Positions 23,345 to 40,852 of a DNA stretch of 64,000 nt are shown in pieces (within the stretch, counting starts at the first letter, position 1; every line of letters starts with the position of its first letter). The translations under genes and the position numbers were made by a program. This DNA comes from Hydnum rufescens UP504 (lineage: Eukaryota; Basidiomycota; Agaricomycetes; Cantharellales; Hydnaceae): contig MU128916.1 of assembly GCA_014904985.1 (NCBI GenBank), positions 93,805 through 157,804 of the forward strand, read 5' to 3'. The notes beneath the pieces are model-generated. The model did not search any database, had not been told where the DNA came from, and saw nothing but the letters and a program-made list of their open reading frames with translations.

Positions 23345-25135
23345 GTAAGTCGACTCTGGGGGATGGCAGAATAGTCAATATCAGCATTCTTCACCCTCGT
23401 ATCCATCTCTTCCAATGGCTCAAGGTGATCCCCCACCTCACCAATCACTTTCTCCTCGGTTATTTGCACTAACATTATGTCCTACCAACCATTGTCAGTG
23501 ACATCTTCCCCCGCCCTCTCTTCATTCTCTTACTTGCTCAAACACTAGGCTCAAAATACCTGATCCATAACCAGATCTTCCGATGTCAGCAAATTCTATA
23601 CCCAAGTCATCATCCTGCACTGGGGGGTTCCTCTGCCACCTTGGCGGCATGGACTGAATGGTGTCCGACTAATTGAATGACCCCATACAACCATCAAAAC
23701 CCTTCACCACATCCCATACACATCTGTTACTTACCTCTGGTGTTGACCTCGAATCACGCCAATTTGTCTGTTGACCTTGCCGTGAGTTCAGGCCATGGAG
23801 GAGTGTATTTGACCGGATCTGCATGGGAGCGGGGGCCACGACTTGATCGGGTGGGGTTCGCTAGTGCAGTGGCATGATTGGGATCTGCATACCTTTCCGA
23901 TAGTAATCGCCATTATCGTTGGTATATGCGATCTTGGCTGTCCCGATTCCGGATTACGGTCCTTGGGTATCTATCTGTGGAGTTCAAGCGGCACTTACAA
24001 AAAGGAGACAGCTAACCAAGTCGGTCGCGGTCCCCAATATCACTGGTATATGGGCTCGCATCTATCAATGTCAATATCCCAGGTGTCATCAGTCCCGATC
24101 ACTTTCACTTAACTCCTCATGAAGCTGGCTTGCCGAGACCATCAGGAGATCAATAAGCAAACCCCTTCGTGACCGGGATCTCCAAAGGGGGTTGTCGCAA
24201 ATGATGACAATTACAGGTCAGGATGCACGCGGAACACAGGGAGGCTCCGATTGTACATAGCAGCGTGCCCGCCATTGTCCTGTCCCTTCCGGCTCTCATA
24301 TCCACACTGTAAGAATCAGAGGGTCAATTTATTATGACATATTCCCTAATCGTACCAATGGACACGCGCGGCAATTTTTCTGTCACGGTCCCAACGGTCC
24401 ATGATATGGAACTCCCTTCAGTCGCGCATTCGTTATGCCAGTCAATTACACAGATCCGTAATGTAAGCGCAATGTGATTGTTGCCTATTTGTGCAAGCAC
24501 CAGGAATAGAATAACCCCAGGAATCTTCCATGAACTCGTGAGAGACAGGATCCTAGAACAAATTTGGATAGATGGAGCGTAGGTAACCTTGAACTGAAGA
24601 GAAGAAGGCATACTGGAAGGCATAGAGACCTGGAGGGGTCAGATACATGATAAGATCATGGATTATAGAGCACACTGAGATCGGCGAGAAGGGAATGGAG
24701 ACGAACCATACGCAGCAGGCACGTTCCAAGATCATAATAGAGTAAAGGAATAGAAATGTTCGGGATTCTATGTGGGAAATAAATATAGATAAGATGTAGA
24801 GAATACGAAGTGGAAACTTGTGAATGAATCCTGCGTTGGCAGTCCAGGCGAGACATATCATGGTTGCTAGTAAGTGGCGAGAAATCAGTGCCCAGGATTC
24901 TCAAAAATATCGCGAATGAAACACAAAGGCATACCGGTATGGAAAATAGAGAGACCAGTATGCGTAAAGGGAGCGAATCGGATTCTGCAAGCGTGGCCAA
25001 GTAAGCGCCCAGTTGGACGAAGAAAACTACCGCTAACGGTAGATTGAATGCATTGGCGACGAACGACGCGATGAAGCTGTTGGAGAAGAGTAATCGGGAA
25101 CACTATGCGGGAAAGAGAGGGGGGGTCACTGACGG
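23345..25135 (-). pseudogene. Degenerate DUF6534-like gene in the right arm
   Basis: Minus-strand counterpart of the gene at 16866-18751. Recognisable pieces include SLPLRILVSLFS, LIMYLTPPGLYAFQYAFFSS and WKIPGVILFLVLAQIGN. Their order is preserved but the frame shifts repeatedly. The N-terminal hydrophobic part survives only as out-of-frame sequence (25080-25130). I judge it a pseudogene derived by inverted duplication. Confidence 0.6.
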
Positions 25136-25521
25136 GGCACGCATGGCGGCGTGGAATTGATGCTTGATGGTCTGATACTGTACTCTTTGAGGGGTTTGTC
25201 GAACATTCGTTCGCCTGAACCCTGATCAAATGCTGTCGTTCAGAACTCTTCTCCTGAATCAATGTCTGTTTTCGATATTATGCCGTACGCAGATGCTGCC
25301 TCCAAGATTTCGGAGGAGACTTTAATGTTGCCAATCCTTGATGCCTTATACGAAGCAGCAGAGAAACAAAGGCTCCTAAGCTGTTCCTTGCAACGATGCA
25401 ATCGTCAGGTAGCTCGAATAGACTTCCAATTTCATAACGTGGAATGAATCACAATTCTAATCAGATTGAGGTGGTGATGGTCACCTGCTATGCACCGTAC
25501 GAACTCGAGCAACCATGGAGG

Positions 25522-25992
25522 CTATAGTTGCATGCCCCGTAGAATTTCTTCCACAAATACCCTCCACACGTATGCACCATATGCATTCTCCCTATGTGCA
25601 GATTGGAGTGTACGGACTGATGAACGATTATGGGTGTCCGTGATCGGAATGTAAGGAAGGGAATCTCGGATTACGAACAATTCCGCCTGGCCTATCATAG
25701 TGCGTGCGTTCATACCACACCCGAGTCCAGCAACAGAGGTGTAATCCCGATCAAGGATAATAACTAAGGGTAGCGTTAGACTGTCAAGTCGGGGAACACC
25801 TATTGATAGGGGGAACGCATGATATCGCGTCGCCAAACCTTCGTCCCGGATCACTGTGTTTCTCAGGCTCATACGCAGCCCCTCGTCCTGCAAGCTGATA
25901 ACATCCTGGTCTGCGGCCGCATCATCGAATCCCGCATTATCTTCCATAGAGGGCCCTATACTTGCGGGACCGGCTCTTCCACTAGTATTCAA
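25522..25992 (-). pseudogene. Copy (d), partial, related to the repeated family
   Basis: A 156-codon frame with GRAGPASIGPSMEDNAGFDD, IGQAELFVIRDSLPY and a tail NAYGAYVWRVFVEEILRGMQL. The first motif resembles the GPxxIxPSxExNxGF motif of copies (b) and (c). IGQAELFVI resembles IGQSELFVIAEHLPI on the minus strand of copy (a) near 15280. This is the longest clean frame of the family in the window, so it could be a real but incomplete gene. Function unknown. Confidence 0.4.
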
Positions 25993-26470
25993 GGTGATGC
26001 CATCCTACGCTAGGCTGGGCAGAGAGCATTTCTATATAGTATATGGGACAGAGGATGGTAAAACTGAGGCTCCCTACGAGTCACGTATGCTATGGTAAAT
26101 ACATGTCCACGGGAAGATTTGAGAACTAACCTCCCTCTTCGATATATATATATATCCCTCTTTTCAAGAATTCTCGGATTGCTTTGCCTGGAACGGGGTG
26201 CTAGATCCGAAGTCTCTTTTTGTTGCGCTCGCGACTGGGTGGTCCGTACCAGTCTACCTGGCCGCGCTATGGAGACTGGGTATGAGAACACATGGTATTG
26301 ACACATTTCCATGTGTTGCAGGTGGAGGGTCACAGTTCACAGTCGCGCGCCACATCGGCAAGTGCCGTTGGGCGGTGCACAAACAAGTCCAAAGAAACAT
26401 TTACCTGCGTCCCCATTCAGCATACAGCAACGCACTGAAGCTACTACTATCCTGTGTATCATATATTCCA
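25993..26470. other. Upstream region of the ABCC transporter
   Basis: Contains a short (ta)n run (26143-26153) but no supported gene. It probably holds the ABCC promoter. A frame at 26198-26695 overlaps the first ABCC exon and is discussed there. Confidence 0.4.
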
Positions 26471-33590
<7,120 letters not shown>

Positions 33591-33762
33591 ATGTTTATTG
33601 TAGAAGAAATACGAAAATCACAGTCGCTTATCTTGGATCTTAATATATTTCCTTTCTAGACTCGTCACGAGTCTACTTCCTTTCTTGGAAACCCGCCCCG
33701 TACGGATCCAGCCGCAGAGTCCGGAAGCATTCCAGCGCGTACACTCCCAGTTACCAAACGCG

Positions 33763-35780
33763 ATGGGTATCAAAGGACTCACAGCCCTTCTCTCTGAACA
33801 TGCACCTAAATGCATCACTGTGGGCTGTCTTAGCTGCTCTTGTTTAGGCTTGTTTTGAACGCGCTGTGGCTCTCTACTTGTGGCACACTCTTAGGAACAT
33901 GACATCAAGACACTCTTTGGCCGGAAAGTGGCTGTGGACGCGTCCATGAGCATATACCAGTTCCTCATTGCGGTGCGGCAGAAGGATGGTGAGGTGCTGA
34001 CGAATGATGCTGGCGAGACTACAAGGTGTGGGGCTTTCTCTCGCGGCACATGAGAAACTGTCAGGATGATTTGCGGGATGGGTTATGACAGTCATCTGAT
34101 GGGATTCTTTTACCGAACAATACGTATGGTCGAGCAGGGCATCAAGCCGATGTACGTATTTGACGGCAAGCCACCAGACTTGAAAGCTGGCGTGGTGCGT
34201 TCGTTTTCGTGTTTCGGTTGTTTTTTCAGGAACATGTCTCAATGCGTTATACAGTTAAAGCAACGATTCGCACGAAGAGAGGAGGCAAAGGAGGGTGAGG
34301 GCGAGGCGAAGGAGATAGGTACCACTGAGGAGGTCGACAAACTTAATCGACGACAGGTCCGGGTGACGAAGGAGCACAATGCCGAATGTCAGAGGCTACT
34401 CAAGCTGATGGGCATTCCAGTGATTATCGTTCGTATTCGGCTTCTCTTTATTTCTATTCCTGTGATGGGTACCAGCGATCTGTTTTGATCTAGGCCCCTT
34501 CAGAGGCCGAGGCCCAATGCGCGGAGTTATGCCGGGGAGGAAAAGTGAGATAATTTCCATCTTTGCGTGGGCCCTGATTTCTTGTAACCGAGCGCAATAC
34601 ACTCCAGGTGTACGCTGCGGGGTCGGAAGATATGGATACCCTGACGTTCAATTCACCCATCCTGCTTCGACATCTGACCTTCAGCGAAGCCAAAAAAATG
34701 CCTATCAGTGAAATACGGCTCGATAAGGCCTTGGAAGGGCTTGATATGAATATGTCACAGGTGTGCTTCCTAGACACTTCCCCGCTTGCTCTTTCTCACT
34801 ATAGTGCCGAGGGCCCGCGGGCGGCAGTTCATCGAATTATGCATTCTGTTAGGATGTGACTATCTAGAACCGCTTAAAGGAATCGGCCCGAAGTCGGCGC
34901 TCAAGTTGATAAAGGAACACGGGTCTCTCAGGGAAGTTGTGGCCCATCTTCGTGCCAAATCGGCAGAAAAGGCTAAGCAGCACGCGAAAGCAGTTGCCAA
35001 AGCAGCGGAGGTTGAGGACGAGGAATCCGACGATGGTGAAGAGGAACCTCGGAGTGATGAGGAACGGGGTGACAAGAGTGAGAGCGACGTGGAAGGGGAA
35101 AAAGTGGATGAAGACGGGGGCGAGAAGAAAAGAAAGGAAAAGGGAAAAAGACCAAGTCAGCAAAGAAGGGTGCAGGCGGAGTTCAAGTCCCGCAAGAATG
35201 GTTGTGGGAGGAGGCGAAAAAACTGTTTGAGAAGCCGGATGTGACGCCTGCAGACGAGATCGAGGTGTGTAGTGTCTGTTTTGAAATCTCCACCAGTTTA
35301 CCTGACGCGTTCCTCATGGGTATTAGCTGAGCTGGGAGGCTCCGGATGTGGATGGCCTGGTTGAATTTCTGGTCAGGGACAAGGGATTCAAGTGCGTTTC
35401 GGAATTTGTTTGCTGCTACATGATCTCTAACGAATGGAATTTGCAGCGAGGATCGCGTGCGTAAGGGGGCCGACAAGCTGCTGAAGATGACGACCGCGAA
35501 ACAGCAGGGTCGACTGGACTCATTCTTTACCGTGCAGCCGAAGAGTCCGGAGAAGAAGGGAAAAGGACAGGCGGCGAGCAAGGGCAAGCCATCGGGGGGC
35601 AAGCGCAAGGTGAATAAGTTGCGACGGATGCATTTTTCCAGGGAGTGCAATTTTGCTGATCGACGCCGACAACGCTTATCTTTCTACTTTTTTTTTCCCG
35701 TTTATTGTGGACGTATTAATGCTGGGTTGAAGAATGAGGAGAAGAAGGAGGGGTCAAAGACGAAAAAAGCGAGGAAATGA
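33763..35780 (+). CDS. FEN1: Flap endonuclease 1 (Rad27/FEN1)
   Basis: Structure-specific 5' nuclease that removes Okazaki flaps and acts in base-excision repair, with PCNA. The start [18 protein letters not shown] at 33763 is family-typical. Active-site acidic residues are visible in [50 protein letters not shown] and [20 protein letters not shown]. The C-terminal PIP box is QGRLDSFF, followed by a Lys-rich tail ending KKARK. Between the helix-hairpin-helix region and [20 protein letters not shown] sits a long acidic then basic insert (about 34965-35160). Inside it, near 35145-35149, the frame changes: a run of five A needs to be six to keep [14 protein letters not shown] in frame. About six introns. 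Confidence 0.93.
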
Positions 35781-36118
35781 GGGAGCTTCGAGAAATTAGT
35801 TTCCCTGGAGTTTCCATGTATATCGGCTGGGATTCCCAGGCGGATTCTCGTGTTCTTTGTGTCAGACTGAGCCGGATATCCTGTAGGATAATCCTTCCCC
35901 GGCGTTTTCCAGAGGTGGCTGGGTTGAAACACCTGGTGTTGCCACGAGTTTGTTACCAGGTACCAAGGAAGTGTTTGTCAGTTGCTTGTCTTATTCTCGC
36001 TCCAGTTTAGTAGCCTCACTACCGTAGACTACTTACTCCCCGCTTAATGGTCTACCCTCTCTAGTCCTCGGCCATCCTCTACCCTCTTCCCCCCTCCCAT
36101 GCTACTCTCCTCACCGCC
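35781..36118. other. Intergenic, FEN1 3' end to next promoter
   Basis: C/T-rich toward the right (36030-36118), as is common in fungal promoters just upstream of a start codon. No gene seen. Confidence 0.45.
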
Positions 36119-38631
36119 ATGCTTCCCTCTTTCGCCCAGTCCTTCAGCTCTGCGCGCATCACTGACTCCGATGAGCCCGATGGCTCCAACACCCTTGAAG
36201 TCGCCTCCAACACCAGTGCGGCCACCGCCCCTGCCACAGACCCCCCACGCGATGCCCCTCGTCCGTTCACGCTCCCACCTCTCCCCGACTTTCGCCCACC
36301 TCCGTTCAAGAACTCGTTCAATAGGCCCTACTCCAACAGTATGCCATCCACCAGAACCGCCTCACCTGCTAACGTCGGTCGCAAACGATCTCATGAGATG
36401 GTCAGTCATCAGGATTCCTCTGGTGATGACACGCGCGCGACCCAGCAATTACCCGAACGCGACTCAAAGGGCAAGGGCAAGGCCAAAGCGCGCTCCACAA
36501 AATCTCGGGCCCTCCCTGATGTCGACGAGCGCACCGACATGGCGGACGCAGAGGACGAAGACGAGGAACGTCCAAGGTCCGTTTCCTCCGATCCCTTCTC
36601 TATATGCGTGTCCGTGACAACTCGTTGATCATTCTATGCGCTCATTTCCAGGCAGCATCCTGCCCTTGCTCGTGTAAAGGTCGAGGACGCTGAAGACGGG
36701 GCTGCCAATGGCAACCCTTCCAGCGTGCACCCACGCCCACGTCCCCGATCATCAGGTCCTGCCCGACGTCTCTCTATCTCAACAAGCACTCCGGTCTCTC
36801 AGGGAAAGATGCCCAGTCCTTTATATCCTCCGGACGATGGTCCCAGTGAATTTCCCCCCTACCGTCCCTCCGTACATGCGGACGCGGCCCGTAATACCCC
36901 ATCATCTCCCTCCTCCAGCAACTCGAATATTCAAAAGAAAAGGCGGGTGACCATCAGTGGCGCATCGCTCCCGTCCTCCAACCGGAGCTTCCATTTGTCC
37001 AGTGTGAGCCCAATCTCTCCTGCTGTGATGGGCTTCAATATCCCCGGAACCCCAGAGGCTGTAGACCAACTTCGAAATGCTCTCAGTCTCAAGCAACAAC
37101 AAAAGGCTCTAATCGACGCCCGTCGAGCCAGTCAAAGCCAAGGGGCCACCCCAGAACCTTCAACTGCTCCCCTCACGATATCCAACCCCGAAAATGGAGG
37201 TCCCCCAAGTCGTAGTCAGAGTCGAATGAGTATTGCTTCTATGACAAGCCCGATATCACCCTTTGGATCATCTGACGCCCAGGGTACCACCGCCTCGTTC
37301 ACATCTTTTTCGACAGCCGCACGTGATGATTCCTCTCGTCCTTCATCCCCCGGTTCTCCTTCTCCTCACCGTCAACGGTCTCATCGCCCTTCGTCGTTGA
37401 TTGTCACTGCCTCATCTTCCGCCGTTGCTGCTGCCCTGGATATAGAAATGGAGGTAGAAGATCACTCGGATGCTACCACTCAACTCAGCCGACGCCGCGG
37501 AAATCTCAACCTGACACCAGCACTGCCTGCAACAGCACCTTCGGATGTGATTCCAGGCCCTGGATCGCGACGTACCCGCCCAAACCCAAAGTTGACTGTT
37601 CGTACATCTGCTGCAGACTGGGACAATGATACCCGAACCGCCAGGGCTAGCAACCACATACCAGAGGACTCGGCGATACCACAGACAATTCCGTCGAGAA
37701 GCGTGCCCCCTTCACATCCCATGAATTCCTCCGATGTTTCTGGCGAACGTTCTGGTTACGGAGCCGGTATGGGCGGAAATGTAGGTTTCACGGGGGAGCG
37801 CATCAGACGTTCCGTGCATCCCTCTAGCAACCCTGGGACAGGAGGATTCAGATCACCTCACTTAATGTCTCCCCCGGGTTTATCGGAGGCGAGCGGTCCA
37901 CCCACGGCGACGAGTGGTCCGTCGCATCGGGGACCTTTGCCTACTGTGCCTCCGTACCAGGCCCAATCCAACTTGCGTGGTAACGATCCACAGCCTGTGG
38001 CTCCTCTGTGTCCAATGCCCGCCGCATGAGTCTGAGCGCGTCAAGCCTGTCCACATTGAACTTGAGCACTCCGATTCTTCCATCATTTCCTGCAACTGGC
38101 TCGCACATTCAACGGCATAATTCCTCCTCGTCTATCCCCCCTCTCAGCGCCCACTATCCTACTCCTCGCTCATCGACCTCTTCCATTCGGCGAAATCTCA
38201 GTCCACTTCGTCCGGATTTGCGTGGAACCGATGATCCAGTCAGCAAAACAGCTTTCATGAATCTATTTGAAGATGTGTACGATACATTTGTGGATGCACG
38301 GCGTATACGCGCGTGGCTGGATGATCAGCAACAGCGACAGATGCGACCAGGTCAAAGTCAAAGCCTTGAAGGATATGTCCGGGAAGAAGACATTGGTCGG
38401 ATCGTGCATGAGCATATATCTGCCTTCCGGGATGAATCCCGCCGCGAAATGGATGCCCTAAAACGAAGGGTACAAGAATTAGAGGAGAGGTTGGACGGAA
38501 GGACGCGTGCTGGTGGTCCGAATGCAGCGTTGGCGCTTGAAGACCATCGATCAACCCCCAGGGCTCCCGCGGCTAATATGGAACTGGACCGTGAGGCGAC
38601 TCCTGCTGCTACCAATAGACGCAATTCCTAA
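36119..38631 (+). CDS. Ser/Pro-rich protein with C-terminal coiled coil, function unknown
   Basis: Not recognised. The start MLPSFAQSFSSARITD lies in exon 1, which has KGKGKAKARSTKSRA and an acidic patch. An intron (about 36576-36652) joins PR to QHPALARVKVEDAEDG. Then follow ~430 residues of low-complexity Ser/Pro/Thr sequence with many SP and TP pairs, a basic KKRRVT that could be a nuclear signal, and a short ordered piece DQLRNALSLKQQQKALIDAR. The C-terminus is structured: FMNLFEDVYDTFVDARRIRA, then a helical coil MDALKRRVQELEERL. A nuclear regulatory or scaffold role is only a guess. Near 38003 the frame changes; one missing T in cctctgtg would join the two halves, or a small intron could. 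Confidence 0.65.
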
Positions 38632-39312
38632 AAGTAACGGTTCGACGGGCATCTCCATCTCGATTAGTATTGATGTGCAGCCGACCTCTGGCGATCATTT
38701 ATTGTGACGACCCCGGCCGACGTTTATTTTCCTCATCTTTTTACCTATTTTGCATTTCTCCCCCCTTCGAAACTTCGCATCTGGATTTTGCTCGCTGTCC
38801 TTCACGGCTTCGTTCGATCTTCTCTTTCATATCCTCTTATTTAACTCGTGCCTTGGAATCACTCCTCTCATACGTCCTGCTTTCCCTCATATCCTTCCCT
38901 GCTATTTGCTTTCGCACCCTGAAATCTCTCTGCTCCTTGTAACCTTTCGACTCTGTCTGGCTCCTGTCCCATTTCTCCGCACAGTCCTCGTATGTTGTCG
39001 CCTCCCCCTTCCCCCCCCGCACTTTTCTTTTTTTCTTTTTTTTTTTTTTTGGCTTCGTCCTCTCCTTCTTGATTTCCACGCTGTCCCGCGGCCCAGGCAT
39101 GCGTTCGAGCTTCTCTGTATACCCTCATCTCCCTCGCACGTCCCACGAGGCAGTTATATTCGACGGACCCATGTGAATGTACGGAAACTATCCAGTGAGG
39201 GTCCCAATTATCGGGGAAAGAAAAGCAAAAAGCTCTCAGAGAAGACTAATCTGTTACAACAGCTGATACAACGTGTATATACGTAGATAAATATTTTTCT
39301 TTCTGTATACGA
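38632..39312. other. Convergent 3' region with poly-T tract
   Basis: Lies between the stop codons of two convergent genes. It is C/T-rich with a long T tract (about 39026-39050). It should hold both 3' UTRs and polyadenylation signals; no gene seen. Confidence 0.5.
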
Positions 39313-40852
39313 TTAACTGGGCGCAACCGGTCTTTTCTTCTTGCGTACCTGTAAGATCGTCACTGGTGGCTCGCCCGATCCTCCACCAGTAGAACCTTCC
39401 TTGGGAACGGGATCGCTCGGCAGCGGCGGATTATCCAACACGACACATCCGTAAATGTGATCCTCGAACGCCGTAGCAGCTCCACTTCCTCCGACGGGCG
39501 TTTCCTCCGCCATGTCATCCATTATGGATGTATTCCCCTCGGGCGGCTCCTCCTCCTGCGGTCGCGGTTGAGACGCCTGTGGGTGAGGAATGCTGCTGCT
39601 GCTCCCCTTGTCGCATAGACTGTGAATCGCATCCACTAATACGCTGGTTCCGCGACGTGCGCGCTCCGTCGTGCCAAAATCGAGGTTCATGAGCATCGTG
39701 ATAATTCTCTCCGAGCAGCAGGAGGGGTAACTCGCCGGGAGGACTTGGAGGAAGGGCTGGCTCGTAAAAATGTGAGGGGGGGACGGAGACACTGCCGGCA
39801 CCGTTGGGTGCGGTGAAAAGGGCGGTGAAGAATCCGGTGATGGCGCCTTGGCTGCATTCTTGTCGGTATGCGATTCGCTCCCAGAATTCGTCGATGGGTA
39901 CTGCTGCGAGCGCCCGTTGGGCGGCGGGGGAGACGGATTTATTCGAGCGGGGTTTATCATTGGATGGAGAGGATGTGTCTATGTTCGGGCTCGGGATTCG
40001 TGCGGAATCGTTTTTGGGGTCGGAGTGGGGATGTCGGTGGAACCCTGGGCAGCGCGTCTGGCGCTTCGGATGGGGTGGATGCGATTTCGTCGAGAAAGCG
40101 GGCTTTGGGATCGTCTGGAAGGCTTGGGATGAGCTGTGCGATGGATAATTGGGTGTCCTGCTCGATTCGTACCGCCACATGGGGGCCGGACGTCGGTCTG
40201 GTGGTATGGGTGGGAGTATGTCCATGGGTAACCAGAAGTGGATGCGGGGGATGTGAATGATTTGTTCAAGTGCGGCAGTCGCCTCTGTAAAGGAATATCC
40301 AGGGAAGAGATAGTATAAGCGGACCCAGCTTGGATCGCTCTTCCTAGCGACTTGCTCGATGAGGTCTTTCCACCATTTACAGAGGGAGATGTCCCGCAGG
40401 ACGCGCTTGCCAGGGTGTTCGGCGGAATTTGGGAAGAGATACTGGTTCTGAGCGCGTGCAAAGACGTGAATCCATAGATTTGGTGCTGGTCTGTTGTTGA
40501 GACTGGAATAATACTCGAGGAAGGCAGTCACGAGAGCACGCGTAGGATTGGGACGAATTTCAGCTTGTCCAGAAGAGTCGACTTTGGAGATGTACAAAAT
40601 GGCGGAAGAAGTGGATGGAATGGTGTACAGAAAGGCCTCTATTGCGCAAATAAATACGCGCTCAGTAGGTTTATCTGGGGCGTGCTGTGCAAGGAGGACA
40701 AGATGGTGTCGGACATGGATTTTTGGGCGAATTGGAGCGTAGACGAAGAGCTCTTTATCTCGAGTGGGAGACGCGACCAGATTGTATAGATGTAGCGTTC
40801 GAGCCCCAGGAAGGCTAGACAGAGCATCGAGAAGGAATTGCTTCAGAGGCAT
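39313..40852 (-). CDS. RTT109: Histone acetyltransferase Rtt109 (H3K56), with apparent frame slips
   Basis: Fungal-specific acetyltransferase of histone H3 Lys56 acting with Vps75/Asf1 in replication-coupled chromatin assembly. The start MPLKQFLLDALSSLPGARTL at 40852 fits the family. Conserved segments follow: CKWWKDLIEQVARKSDPSWV, RLYYLFPGYSFTEA, PDDPKARFLDEIA, DEFWERIAYRQECSQGAITG, PPSPP, and RIITMLMNLDFGTTERARRG, with a basic end KKKRPVAPS. These lie in three different frames. The first switch (near 40181) fits one base missing from a run of five C on the coding strand. The second is between about 40060 and 39960, and the third is near 39718. The first and third lack a plausible intron, so either the sequence has indels or the gene is decaying. 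Confidence 0.85.

Larger units (their letters stand above)
22270..25135 (-). repeat. Right arm of a large inverted duplication
   Basis: Reverse-complement partner of 16868-20050. It carries, reading outward from the PKA gene, copy (c) of the unidentified family and then a degenerate DUF6534-like gene, mirroring the left arm. Coding frames are more disrupted on this side. Confidence 0.85.

Noticed and set aside
9597..26470. CRISPR array, prophage or bacterial-type system in the gene-poor block
   Set aside because: No regularly spaced direct repeats, no phage or Cas genes, and the surrounding genes are eukaryotic with spliceosomal introns.
39804..40260. Plus-strand frames opposite RTT109 of 94-130 codons
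   Set aside because: They are antisense shadows of the GC-rich RTT109 coding strand, with no domain of their own.
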